Positions 1-12,449 of a stretch of DNA of 64,000 nt are shown piece by piece. A program made the position numbers and the translations under genes. Location of the stretch: contig NC_026661.2 in assembly GCF_000004075.3 (NCBI RefSeq), forward strand, positions 1,860,001 through 1,924,000, read 5' to 3'. The notes under the pieces were generated by a model. That model was given only the letters and a program-made list of their open reading frames with translations, had not been told where the DNA came from and made no database searches. The stretch's first letter is position 1; the number at the start of each line of letters is the position of its first letter. Source of the stretch: Cucumis sativus. Lineage: Eukaryota; Streptophyta; Magnoliopsida; Cucurbitales; Cucurbitaceae.

Positions 1-2100
1 TTTTATATCTTACAATTAATATTTATAATTATAATAGTGAATAATTCTTTGTTTTCTACTATTTTTGAAGGTTTGAGTAATTTTTAAATATATATATAGT
101 TTTCTTATTCTTAAAATATTATTTTCTTTCTACCAATGTTCTTGTTCTCATGTTCTTCTGGAATTGTGTATTAACAATTATAAAAAAAAAACTTTTTCAT
201 AAAAAATATATATACACACATGTTATATGTCAAATTTTGACCAAGAAAAAACACACTTGATATTCATGTGTCATTAACCGTTGAATTTGTAATTTGAAAA
301 ATAGAGGATTGAAAAATAAAGAAAAAAGGATGTTAGTAAGAGAATTATAGAATAATGTAGAAGTTGAGAAGCATAAGTTAGAGTTAATAATAATAAAGTA
401 TATTTGTAATGGATCTGATATAAGATTTATTGTTGTCCAACTCGTATTAGGATATATGAGTTTCCTAATCATAAATGAAATAAATTATCTCTCAAGTTGA
501 ATCGAGCAAGGCGTGCCAAATGGAGAAGGTTGGTCTCGACTCGATTGAGGGTCTTCCTCGAACTATATATTGGACTTTAAGTACGACTTTGAATCAAGGC
601 ATGCGGCCTATATCAATCTTTAATGGTCTCTTTTAACTCGTATCATGAAAATACCTTCTTATTTTCAAATGTCTGGTTCAAAATAACTCGTAACAACATA
701 TATGCATCATGTTCTATAATATGATATATTTTTCACTTTTCTTTATATAAATATCATTTTTCTTTTAATTTTCTCCTCTCTAAATTTCATTTTCTATTTT
801 GTCTTCTTTCAGTCTATTTGTGAAATTTCTCATTTTCTACTCTTTTTTTTCTCTTTCTATAACTTTTCTCACTCTTCCATTTCTTTCTATTTATGTAAAT
901 ATATTTTTTCCCTATCTAATTTCCTTTCTTTCACTGATATTTTTTATCTTCCATTCTTCCACTTTTCTCTCTTTAAACTTTACTCTGCTTACCTTATTTT
1001 AATTTGTTTATATTTATTTCTAACTTCTTCTAATCTTTTTCTCTTTAAACCATTATTTTCTTACAAAAGTAAATAATACTATTTCTCTATATCTCAACCT
1101 TTTTCTATCACTCAAACAATTTTCAGAACACTTAAAATTTAAAAGCTTTTCTTTTAGTTTTTGTATTTTTTTCTTTATAAAAATAAGAAAGCCAACAAAA
1201 ATTAAAAACTCAAATGCTTATCAAATAGATTTCAAATTGTTAATTTTTTTTTTTTAAAAATAAACATATTAATTTTGGCTCACATGTTTAAAATTTTCAA
1301 TTTAGATTAGAGTTTGGTATTTATCTTAATTATAGTCAACTTAACAACTCAATTTATCTTCGTTTACTTATTAATATATCGATTATTTAAATAAAACAAC
1401 CTCTAATTTTAATATATTTAATTATTTAAAAAAATTATAGAATTTAATATTAAATCATAGGTAGATAGGTAAGTACTAAACTTATAACCTCTAAACTCAT
1501 AACTATTTATCTAATAAGACGAAATGAACGTTCATTAAAATAAATTTTAGAGTAGATTTGATTACATGAGTATCATAATAATTTTTAAATGGACTTCACC
1601 CCTACAAAATAATTGTCTTACAAAGAAAGACTTGAAGATTATATATATATATATTGTGTTATTGAGAAAAAGAAATAGAAAAGATGAAAATAGAAAATAA
1701 ATAAACTTCTTTTTTGAAAGATACACTCAACCAAGCAAGTACTTGTCCCTTCATAAACTATAATATCTCTAATGACACACACACACATATATATTATTAA
1801 TATTTAGTAGTGAAAAAAGGTATTATAATAATAATGAAAATTCTTTTAAGAATAAAAAAGTACCCTTTTTGGCTTTTGGCAATTAAATAAGAAAAACAGA
1901 GTCAGAAAAAATGGAAAATGGCAATTGGCAAAGCACATGCCAAGTAGGTTTTGATGCATTCAATTGGAGGGACCATTAATGCAGAGTGAGGGCCTAACTT
2001 CCTTGATAAAAGACAATGACCCATTTTCACTAATCCCTTTTTTTTTTTGCTTAGATTTTCTCTATTTTTTTTCATTATCATCTAAAAAAAGAAACCTTTT
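1..2100. other. AT-rich intergenic flank, no gene seen
   Basis: Very AT-rich sequence with long T/A tracts and no open frame showing coding character. A slightly more GC-balanced patch near 490-630 looks like an eroded insertion, but I could not assign it to a family. The right end of the stretch must contain the promoter of the COL gene; I see no convincing TATA box that fixes a transcription start. Confidence 0.5.
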
Positions 2101-2129
2101 TTAGTTTTAGTTTTAGTTTTTTTTTAATT

Positions 2130-3317
2130 GGGTTGTGTCATTTTTCTCCTTCTCACACATGCTCACATCCATCCCATATCCTTCTCTTCTTCTTCCTCTA
2201 TCCATCTAAAAAGAGGGAAACAAAAAAAAAAAAAAGAAAAAAAAAAGAAAAAACCCAGAATCAGATTAAGAGAGATTCTCAAAAAATTTCCAGTCTTTTT
2301 GTGTTTCTCTTGCAGTAATCATTGATTTTGTTGTAAATTTGAAGACCCTTTTTACCGATCTCTGTTTGTGTGTTCAAAGTACGGTAATTTCTTTCTTTAA
2401 ACCTCTTTATACTTCTCTTCAGGTCTGTCTCTTTTGTTCTGTTTGTGTGTGGTTTATCTTCTTAGAAAAATAGTGATTTTTGTTAAAAGTATTGGTTGAT
2501 TTTGTTGACTACCTGTTTTTTTTTTGTTTTTTTGTTTTTTTTGTTTCTGTTTTGTATCAAATTTGTTATTGCTGAGTTCTTGGTTCTTCATGTTTTGGTT
2601 TATTTTTCCCAAGTGGGTTGGCTTGATTGTCTGAATTTGTGTGTGTGTGTGTTTTTTTGTCATGGTTTTTGCTTTTTCTGACTAGTAATTATGATTGTTG
2701 TAAAAGAGCTAGACGATTGATTTATTCAGTGTATGAAATCATTGCAGGAAGCTAAGTCTATTTATTGTCGCCATGGTCCTCATGGGTCAGAATTGATTGT
2801 TCACGAAAGTTTTCTTCTCTTCCCCTTTATTCTCGTGCCGAGTATGAATTTGTGTTAGTTTCTTGGAGCTGGGGCCATGGTTAGTGGCCATATCTTTCCA
2901 CTTAAAGGCAGGTTCAGGTTTCACCTACCTATCCTCAGTTTTCCAATTATGTGTTCTTGTTTAATTAGCAGCTGAAATATTTACCTTTTTTGGGCATTTT
3001 AATATAATTCTGGATTTTAGCTGATAGCTTATGCGGATTTGTTGAGGGGGAAATCGTGGGGGTATGGTATATATATTCATTTGTAGGTTGGGTTCTTAAT
3101 CTTTGTTTTGAGCTGAACGAACTCTTTTGCTGAAAGTAACCACTTTGGAAATGCCTTTTTTTGGCATTTGTAAGGATTTGAGGAGTGGTTTTGATCCTTT
3201 AATTAATGTAATTTTGATCTATTGCAGAAGTTGAATTTAGCTTGTTCCTATAGTTGATTCTAGTCTTGGAAATCTAGAAGGATTTCGAAGGGAAAGTTTC
3301 AAGGATCTGATTGCAGC
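2130..3317 (+). promoter_or_regulatory. 5' leader of the COL9-like gene, probably with two introns
   Basis: A CT-rich then A-rich stretch (about 2130-2300) typical of plant 5' leaders precedes plausible splice sites. A donor after 2383 (ACG/GTAATT) pairs with an acceptor before 2748 (TTGCAG). A donor after 2911 (GCAG/GTTCAG) pairs with an acceptor before 3228 (ATTGCAG). The last leader exon then runs into the ATG at 3318. Several short upstream ATGs are present. The transcript start and the exact use of these sites are inferred, not shown. Confidence 0.45.
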
Positions 3318-6300
3318 ATGGGTTACATATGTGATTTCTGTGCGCAACAAAGGTCGATTGTGTATTGTCGATCTGATGCTGCAGCTTTGTGCTTATCTTG
3401 TGACCGAAATGTTCACTCTGCTAATGCCTTGTCAAGGCGCCACTCGAGAACATTGTTGTGTGACCGGTGCCATTCACAAGCAGCATTTGTTAGATGTCCT
3501 GAAGAGAACATTTCACTTTGTCAAAATTGTGACTATATGGGGCATAGCTCATCTGCCTCCATTTCGTCTCGAAAGAGGCAACCAATCAATTGTTACTCAG
3601 GCTGCCCGACGGCTGCAGAGCTCTCATCTATCTGGTCATTTGTTTTAGATCTCCCTTCTGGTAGCGACGCTTGTGAGCAAGAATTAGGATTGATGAGCAT
3701 TGCCGAAAATAGTGCTGTAAATGCCTGGGGCCCAAATGATAAAGCTGGTCAAAATGTTTCTGGTGTAGATGAAACCAATGAGTTCTCAAGTGTGGATAAA
3801 TCAATTTGGTATGGATCGTCTTCAATGCCTCACATTATGGACCAACCGATTACTATGGATGCAACTTCACCCAAGGTATTTAACGATAAATCATATTCTC
3901 CAGTTGTAAACTAGAACCAAATGGTTTCTGAATCAGTTACGTTGTTTCATTCAATCCAAATCCTTCTTATATTTTGTGGTTCCCCCAAAATTCTTGTTGA
4001 TAGGCCAAACTAGTAGAGAGTGTATAGTCCTAATTTACTAATCTATGTGGAAATGACAAACCAAAAAGGATATAGACTCGTAGGTTCATCTCTCAATCTT
4101 AATGACATCAATCTATTTCTACCATATTAATACCTTATGGCTTTCCTTTTGAAAATGTGAGTAGGTTGTAAGAACATAATGTATAAGCAAACTCTCGGTT
4201 TGGAATACATTGGTTAGTGTCTTAGTCGCCATTTTTCTATCGTGGTTTTCATTTTAAAATGTCCTGGTATCATTTTAAATTTCTACTAACTATTTTATTG
4301 AAACCATAATTATTGTTCAAAGATGTAATTTGTTGTGTATTTACACAATGACCAAGGATCCTCACTTTAATCTCCATTAGTGGATAGAGTGTCTACCTTG
4401 CACTTGAAGTAGATATTGGGTCTGTCATTTTTTCCAATTATTTTTGTTCTTCTGATCTCATATTAAAAAAATTACGGTTACCACTGGACACAATCCAAAG
4501 TTATATACTACAACACTTCTTTTCAAAAGCCATAGTGTTTTGTTTTTTATTTTAGGAGTCATGGACCTTGCTGAATAAACATTTGGATGGGCATTGATAG
4601 ATAATCATTATCTTTAGACTCTGCAGTGAACTCTAAAACTTCAGTAGTTGTTCCTTGTTTTCTAAGTTCTTAATATTCGTTATGGTCAACTCTCTTTTTC
4701 ATAGCTTGAAAATAATTTTGCCCACCTATATTTTTCAAATAATGCAAAGTTGTTTTATACTTCCACAAACATCTTAAATGGCTCTACAGGCAGCAGTGTT
4801 ACTTTCTACAATCCAAATTTGTCGTTCTAGTCTACTTTGCTTACTAAAATTACTCGATTATGACTCTTCGTGATGATATTTATGTCTTAGAATTCAATAG
4901 TTTTTTTTCCATAAGAATCTTTGCAAATTTCACACTATTAATATGCAGTTGCACTATCCTGGAAGAAAAGGTCCTGAAATCGATATCGAAGATGATCTAT
5001 ATGAAAGTTTGAATATGGATGAAGATAGTTTGAATATTGAAAACTATGAAGAACTATTTGGTGTGTCTCTCAGTTATTCTGAAGAACTGCTAGAGAATGG
5101 TGGTATTGATAGCTTGTTCAGGATGAAAAACTTATCTGCCGCTAAATCTGGCTGCCCTGGTGGGGCTGCTGCAGAGGTAATCCGCTAAATCTTATTTCTT
5201 CATGTCATTTGTTTCCTAAATTTTTGAGAATGAGCACATTGTTAGTTGTTTCTCAAGGATAATTTTGTAAGGATTTGGTCAATTACACACCACTTGATTT
5301 AAGTTTAAGCTATAACAAGCATTAAGATACCTGCAATTACACTTGAGTATACTGTATACTTAACAATTGCAAGCTTCATTTCAGAAATGTGTTTGTGATA
5401 AGTAACTCTTGAGCATTGGATTTAAGAACTGTGTTGAACATTGAGACTCAAAAAACTCAACTTAAGAGTCCCAAAGCCAATTTGATCTCAACCCCTAAGA
5501 CAGTTTAGGTTACATATTACTTAGATGATCAAACAAACCATGGATTTGACAAAACTTGTGGCTGCCATTAACCCTTGATCTTTGAATCTCTCCACAAGTA
5601 AGATCGAGCAAGTCAAGCTTGAATGATTCTAAACATGCAACTTAACCGTATGTTAAAGAAACTTAGCTCTAGGCTAAAGGAAAGCTCAAAGATTTTTTTT
5701 ACTACACATGTCCAAGTCTCACCTTAAAATAAAAACTCTTGAAGTAATTTGAAAGGCAGGTTCCTGAATCTAATGCCTGACTCGCACAAACTGAAGCTTG
5801 AGATGCACTTGAATTTGTTTGATTGCAACTGTAGTCTTTGAGAGATGAATAAGATAACTTGGTTCACATCATTTGCTAAACATGAATGTTTATTTATGTT
5901 CAGGGGGCATCAGTCAGTTTTGTTAATAATGTAATGCAGCCTGCAAACAGTAATGCAGCATCGGCAGATTCTGTTATGAGTGCGAAGACTGAACCAGTTC
6001 TTTGTTATAACAATAAGCAAGAGCACTCCGGCCTATCGTTCTCTGGCATGACTGGAGAGAGTAGTGCAGGAGAACATCAAGACTGTGGAGCTTCATCAAT
6101 GCTTCTAATGGGAGAGCCGCCATGGTGTTCTATGGCCACTGAGACTTCCTTCCAGTCATCTAATCGTAGCGATGCTGTAATGCGCTATAAGGAAAAGAAG
6201 AAAGCTCGAAAGTGAGTATTTAAGATTAACTTAGACATGTGCATGCATATGCAGTCTTTTTCTCAACCTCTTTTGCATGTTCACTCATTATTCACCAATG

Positions 6301-6691
6301 TAGGACTTTCAAGTTGGAATTGAAATTCTGAAATATCACACGTTACGCAACATAAATTGTCATAAAAAGCGATGACCTGTCATAAATACTGTAAAAAATC
6401 TATCATGCTGATGGTTGAAATTGAAAGTAACTCTGGTTGTCTATTGTCTTTTTAAAACAGATTCAAATAAGGTGCATACTCCTTAAGTATTAGCCCTTTT
6501 AGCTTACATAATTATTTTACAAAGCTTTTGCATTATCATCTATTGTTTGATACTCTAATAGGTTTGAAAAGAAGGTGAGGTATGCCTCTCGCAAAGTTAG
6601 GGCTGATACTCGAAGACGTGTCAAGGGGCGCTTTGTCAAAGCCGGAGAAGCTTATGACTATGATCCATTGAGTCAAACCAGAAGCTACTGA
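3318..6691 (+). CDS. COL9: CONSTANS-LIKE 9-type zinc finger protein (two B-boxes, CCT domain)
   Basis: Coding exons are 3318-3875, 4949-5176, 5904-6211 and 6562-6691; all junctions are GT-AG and in frame, giving 407 residues. Two B-box zinc fingers sit at the N-terminus (about residues 5-47, opening CDFC, and 48-90, opening CDRC), with the Cys/His ligands visible. The middle is acidic, with the family motif NYEELFG. The C-terminus is a CCT domain (about 361-403, starting [12 protein letters not shown]) split by the last intron, and the protein ends [10 protein letters not shown]. This arrangement matches Arabidopsis COL9/COL10 (B-box group III), nuclear regulators linked to photoperiodic flowering; COL9 is reported to delay flowering through CO/FT. 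The family and domains are seen in the sequence; the flowering role is transferred from the family. COL10 is the alternative orthology. Confidence 0.93.
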
Positions 6692-7065
6692 AAGTTCAAG
6701 TTTAGGATTTCAATGAACACGAAAAAGAAAAAAAAAGGATGTGGCTTAAGGGTTCGACATTGTACTCTAGTGTATGGATAGATATTGATATATCAGTGTC
6801 GGACAGGAAGTATAATCATATACAAAGGAACCTGAGTTTTCATCAGGTAGATGTACAAAAGCCAGGTCTAATAGCTTTATCGGTTTAACTCGAGGGGCCG
6901 AAAAATCTGTATCCATTACCACCTAAAACGAACAAAGGATCGCAAATATTGGCCTCCCAGACAATGTACATTTCCGAGCTCTAAGCAACGGGTATAGTTT
7001 TCTTGGCTAATCAATGCAGCTTCAGCTCCTTTGCTATGTACTTAAAATTTGAAAAAAAAAAAAAA
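6692..7065 (+). other. 3' untranslated region of COL9-like gene
   Basis: Sequence after the TGA at 6689-6691 has no continuing frame and ends near a run of about 15 A residues at 7051-7065. The exact poly(A) site cannot be fixed from sequence alone. Confidence 0.4.
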
Positions 7066-7096
7066 AAGACCATACTGATCTGATCATTGGCTGGCA

Positions 7097-7654
7097 ATGG
7101 CTGTGTTCTCAACATGGAAGTACCTCTTCCTCCTCCTTGCTTTTGGCTACTTGACAAACATGGCTGCACCAAATTCACAGTTTCCAGGTAATCTTAATTC
7201 CCTTTTCAACTGACTTGTAAATTTGATAATCTGTTTATTTGATGAGGTAGAAATATGCAGCCAGAACAGTTATATTTGGGACAAAACTGGAACTGTTGTA
7301 ACTTAAAATTTCCTTAATGGCACATAATGAATGTATATGTTGCAAAGATTGGTATTAGTATTTAACCAATTTTGTATTCTATTCTCTCTTTTTTCCCCCA
7401 AATTACTTCACAATGATATTAATAGTTTATATTCTGTCAAGAGCTCGTAAGTTCGATGTGCAGGACATGGCGGTTGCATTGGAAAGTCCAAAAGGCATAT
7501 AACCAAATCAAGCATCTATACGCACAATGTTATTTTTGGCTCATCTACTACTTTCACAATACAAATCATGTTTCAATATGGAATTCACTACATTTCCCTT
7601 CTTTTTATTTTTTTGTCAAATTGGATGGAAGATGAGATTGAGAGTATGACATAG
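7097..7654 (+). CDS. putative small secreted peptide precursor, two exons
   Basis: The ATG at 7097 opens a 30-codon exon (7097-7187) with a textbook signal-peptide profile: short N-region with WK, a leucine-rich core (YLFLLLAFGYL), then a likely cleavage region near MAAPNSQ. A GT donor follows at 7188, and an AG acceptor before 7464 joins in frame to GHGGCIGKSKRHITKSS. The frame then stays open to a TAG at 7652-7654, about 93 residues in total. A glycine/lysine-rich segment after a signal peptide resembles peptide-hormone precursors, but I recognise no family. The later part of exon 2 is low in complexity and may be spliced or may end differently. It lies about 400 bp downstream of the COL gene on the same strand. 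The signal peptide is visible; that it is a gene at all is inference. Confidence 0.32.
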
Positions 7655-7699
7655 CCCAAACCTCTTGCATACTTTTAACCCCTTGTGATGGTTGACTTC

Positions 7700-8870
7700 A
7701 ACATATTCTGAAAAGATGAGAATGTTATATTCTTTTGATAGGGTAAAAGAGGACCACTTTGTTTGGATTCTTTTTTAATCATCTTTTCATTATTATGAAC
7801 GATTTAGACCTTACCTGGTGATGGATTAAGATTCTTTCTTTCAATATCACTTTTCTATTTGGTTATTGGTCTTCAACTCTCAATTTTGTAACATCTTGTG
7901 CAAAACAAATTGTTGAATTTATTCCATCAATTTTGTGTCATATAGATTCTTGACTTACTTTGATATTTTTAAAATTTTATTAAACTAATTGCATACTAAA
8001 TCTAAAATCTATAGATAATGCAAGAAATAATGATTAAAAAAGAACAAATCTATCTTTGATATATCAAATAAGTATATATTTTTTTTAAATTTAGCAAAAA
8101 CGTACTTGTTACATATTTTTAAAATTAAGAAAATCCATGACTTATTGTTGATTACATCATATCATTCTTTTCTCTAGAAAGCATTTTTTTTATTAACTTA
8201 AAATACTTAAATTTACCATTTTTTTTATTAACTTAAAATACTTAAATTTACCACCAAAAAAACATCATAACACTACATGAGTTAGAACATTCAGATGTTA
8301 AAGAAATATACATATCTAATTTCAAGTTGGGTTAGGTCATTTGTTAAGTCAATTTGAAATGACCTAACCAACAAAACACATAAGAACTCAACCCAATTTA
8401 TTAAAAAATTTGAACCTTCACTTCGAAATATCGTGTAAATATTCTACTACTCGTCCTTCTATAGTTCTATATATTAGTAAAGAAATCTTGGGAGAATCTC
8501 GCTCAAGTAACACCAACAATCTCTCTCGTACTCAAAGTAACTAAGCATTGGATAGGTACGTTAAATACACATTTCTTTCAAACTATTTGTGCAATCCATA
8601 CAAATGTAGACCAAATTTTGTATCTTTAAACCAATTTGCTCAAAAATCCTACAAAATGGGCGGCATTTATACAATTTAATCTCACCAGATGGCACAGACT
8701 AAAAAATTGGATAATAAAATAGGGGGGAAATTCTTTCTTTTTGCTGGATAACATATAGCTGAGACATACATGTGCTGAATTTGCTAACAAGCCAAAATCG
8801 AGCTTAGCTTTTTAAGTATACTATAGGCAACTTGAAAGCTACTACAAACTAGGCAATTCACTTGTAGTGT
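7700..8870. other. Intergenic, AT-rich
   Basis: No gene is seen. The stretch separates the COL/peptide region from the 3' end of the RRP15 gene and contains a 35-bp tandem repeat (8183-8252). Confidence 0.5.
8183..8252. repeat. 35-bp direct tandem repeat, 2 copies
   Basis: Two adjacent, apparently identical 35-bp units (8183-8217 and 8218-8252), each a T-run followed by ATTAACTTAAAATACTTAA and a short tail. A local duplication in non-coding DNA. Confidence 0.85.
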
Positions 8871-8878
8871 TAGACTAG

Positions 8879-11421
8879 TCAATCATCTTCATCTGAACTA
8901 CTGTCTTCCAACACCCTCCCATTGTCCTCTGCCGCTGTCATCATATTATCCTGCACGTATAATCAATCCAAATGATATGAATATCGTAACTGATAAAAAC
9001 AGAGATCCAACCTACAGTAGGCTTTGAAAATATATCGTATCTTACTGGCATCTTATCCCAGTCTTTTAATTTGGAATTGGTCAACATATAATTGTCGCGT
9101 AACGGAGCCCAGGCAGGGCCTTCAGTGTCCGCTGCACCACCTGATGTGTTTAACTGTTCAACACAGAGATGGCTATTTGAGTTTGTTGCATTATGGACAT
9201 GAAAGAACAGATACTCAGATAGTGTATGATGGTGACCTGAGTTTCACTCCCTTAATCAACACCCCTTTCTATGTCAATTTTCCCCATAGGGCTTGGTCCC
9301 CGCTCCCCATCCCATTTACCTTTTTTAATTATGTATTATTAAATTAGAATGCCTCGTAGGAGATCCCTATCCCTATCCCGATCTGCATAAATTTAACAGA
9401 AATTTTGTGGAGACATGAAAGTTATCCCTGTTCTTGCCCCAACCATGGGCATCCCTACCCTTCCAATTCCGCTACCCACATACAATAAGGATGATGGACA
9501 TGCATAAGCTTTGCCTCTGGGCACCGAGCTTAGGTGTTTGTAAAAACTAAAATCGCTTGTAAGAGATTAAAAATAGAATTTACCAGCAGTTAGTTGAAAA
9601 CTAAAAAGTAGAAAAATAACTGACCTTCGCATTACTGTTTGTTGCAGACAAAGTTGGCTTGCCCAACTCAGAAAAGAAAGCTTCTTTTCTGCGTTTATTT
9701 ATAGCTGGCAATATAAACCAAATAATTTGCTCAGAATGAGACATGATAGAATGAAAAACCACTCAAGACATGGTTTCACCCTCAATCTTGAATGGCAACT
9801 CAGATTCACAATTCAGGAAATAAAGGATAAGTATCTTGATACACAAACAAAATGGGTCTAACAAGGTTACGCTGAACATTACATAATACTATTACTATAT
9901 AAGCAAACAGGGGAAGGCATTAATTGACTGGGAGTAAGAATGAGAAACTAATATGTCGATCAATTTGAGGGGCTAACTTCAAATCACTGATTACTCCAAT
10001 CACAGACATATTTTCTATCAAAGACAATATATTAGTCAAGTTGACCATGACTCATTTATTAGAAGTTCAATACGTGGTCAGACTATACGAACATAATTTT
10101 CAACAAGTACAAAGCAGAAACCACGAAAAGAAATAAAAGACATACATCATATGACTAGAAAAATTAAACTACAAGATTTAATATGATGCAGCATGCAACG
10201 ACAAAGACATCAACTGAATGAAAATTTAGGGACGACATATTCATGCGGCAAGAGAAAAGAAACTGAAGATTATATTACTCATACTCATACACAATCTGAG
10301 ATTTTGTAAACTTCTGAGATCATAATACCTTTAGCATCTTTAGTTCTCGAAGGATTCAACCCTTTCTGAGCATGTTGTGCCTTGTTCACCTGTCATATTG
10401 AAAATAATGGAATTCAGCGATGAACACAACATAGTTAAGGAGGATGCAGCAAAAAAGTTGTCTGAAATCAAAACTTGGCTACTTACAGCATTAAACAACT
10501 TGACGACTAACATTCAGCAAGCAACAATACACATGGAGATAAATGTGTTAGAATGATGAGAGACATAATAAACAAAGTCAAAATAAAAAAGATAACCACG
10601 CCCATCTCAAAGTAAAATAGAACTATGCTACCTCCTTTTGTAGCAACACCAATAAGAAATTTTTCGTGAGAATCCAGGTATGTAGCCGGTTTCACATGAC
10701 CTTTTTCTCCTACCTGCAATATTCGAACATTTACATTCGACCAATTTCAAGAAAAAGCTCAATCATAGAACAAACAAGATATTTGATTTAAAAGGAAATA
10801 CCAGTTGTTTTGCTTTCCTGGCCTCTCCTTTAACCTTCCGCTCAGCTTCCTCTTCTGCAAGCTTTTCAGCAACAAGCTTCTTGTTTGCTGATAATATCGG
10901 ACCCTGTATCACAAATATGGCACAATCATGTCTTCATTACTTCAACTGTTAAAAACAATTTGGACATATTTAAGATAAACTACCAGAGTTTCATCAGATA
11001 TGTTCTTCTTGAGAATACTCATGAATGCAGCTCGGAATGCTCTACAACCTTCTGTAAACTTTGTTATACCAGGTTGAATTTCACCATTTTCATCATCTTC
11101 AGACAGCTCGACATCTGCATTCACATCCTTCCTTTCCTCTTCACCCTCAGAAAACTCTTCATCTCCAACCTCCTCCTCATGACTGCGCACCAAAATTTTG
11201 CTCTCCTTTTTAACTCTTGGAGCCTTCTCACCATCATCATCGTCATCGTCTGAATTATACTCCCGCGCCCGTTTTTGGAAGAGTTTCTTCATCTTCTTAT
11301 CAATCTTAACTTTGTTTCCACTTCCACCCATCATCCTCGGCCTTTTATTGTTCCTGGAACCCATCTTTTTCCTCCTCTTTGCACCTCTAACCAATTCTAC
11401 CGCATTCCCGACGTCAGTCAT
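8879..11421 (-). CDS. RRP15: RRP15-like ribosomal RNA processing protein
   Basis: Coding exons in transcript order: 11421-10984, 10903-10802, 10713-10632, 10506-10487, 10389-10329, 9704-9625, 9153-9046 and 8950-8879. All have GT-AG borders and join in frame to 320 residues. The N-terminal third is basic then very acidic (NSDDDDDDGEKAP, long Glu/Asp runs), typical of nucleolar proteins. From about residue 147 comes the conserved Rrp15 core: GPILSANKKL, the VVKLFNAVNKAQ segment, KRRKEAFFSELGK, then GPAWAPLRDNYML and SKLKDWDKMP near the C-terminus. Rrp15 is a nucleolar factor for early pre-60S particle assembly and 27S pre-rRNA processing in yeast, and the same role is inferred here. A start further upstream at 11466 is possible, but a 3' splice site at 11428-11427 makes 11421 the likely start. 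One internal exon is only 20 nt. Confidence 0.93.
9230..9490. mobile_element. GC-rich insertion-like segment in an RRP15 intron
   Basis: Within the 471-bp intron 9154-9624 is a segment with strikingly different composition: repeated CCCTATCCC / CCCCATCCC motifs on the + strand (GGGATGGGGA-type on the other). Such G-rich, degenerate repeats are common in old plant transposon insertions. No terminal repeats or target-site duplication could be fixed by eye. Confidence 0.25.
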
Positions 11422-11425
11422 AGTA

Positions 11426-12430
11426 CCTGATTCTAATGCAAAGCTTATCCGAAACAAATATTCCAAAAGATCTTAACCCCTGTTTGAAACCCCTGAATTT
11501 GGAAGGATTATAAATCAGTGTTTTCGGATGTCCCAAAAAAATGAAACCAATTGTTTGAAAAATGACATGAGTTTAAACTAATATACACACACCTGTTTAC
11601 AATTCTACCCCATAATATATATGAACACCTCATAAGATTTCTTATATATGTATAAATTTAATTTACGCCTGTCTAACAAAAACCACCATATGCCAGTTCG
11701 TAGGCATTCATAGTTTCTTCAATATTCAAGAAGATTCGATGTCGTTCGATCATACTCAAACTCAATGTTATCTTTCTAGTTTATTTGTCCAATGTTGATT
11801 TTGTTTTTAATTGATAACAATAACTTTAATATATTTAAACACAGGCTTTCTGTTCCAACAAGTCTTTTTATAGCCAAACAAACTAAGTGAATTTTCTCTT
11901 TTTCTTTGTTCATCTTCTTAAACATTTTATCATTTCATTTACTAACACCGATAGGAATGATAAGTTTTTTCCCTTATTCCTCTTGATTCAATCTTTTTTT
12001 CCCTCTAATAAAAATTCTTAACTTTATAATTTCATTCAGACTACTTGAACATTGGTTGAAGAAGCAATCAACAACCCCAAAAAAAACACTATCGATTTTT
12101 CTTCTCCGTCGGTGAAGAGAATAAACCAACATAGCCCAACAAAACAAAATAAAGCGAAAAAAAAAAACCTTGGAGACCTGAAAAATGAGCAACGGCGGCG
12201 ATGACAAGGGGCTGAACCAGTGTGCTTCTAAGAAGAATGAAAAACAGATATAAGCAACTCAGATTGCTGGAAGAGGCGAGAGTGTAAGATGGAGGGGGGC
12301 AACAGCGAATTCGCCGGAAGGCTGAGGCTGAGGCTGCGGCAGCTGTTAGTGCGCCGTCCGGTAGGAGGAAGAGCGGAGGGAGTGCGGCAGGCGGGGGAGG
12401 GTTCAGTAATAGACGGAGAGAATGACTGAG
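11426..12430 (-). promoter_or_regulatory. RRP15 5' leader with a 5'UTR intron
   Basis: On the minus strand a non-coding first exon (from roughly 12430, GC-rich and purine/pyrimidine biased) ends at a CAG/GTCTCC donor (exon end 12178). An AATCAG acceptor just before 11426 starts the coding exon five bases ahead of the ATG, giving an intron of about 750 bp. The upstream promoter position is not resolved. Confidence 0.5.
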
Positions 12431-12449
12431 CGAGAAATAGGGTTTAGTA

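Noticed and set aside
799-1002. Hydrophobic 67-residue open frame
   Set aside because: A T-rich low-complexity tract translated as Phe/Leu/Ser; no start context or family.
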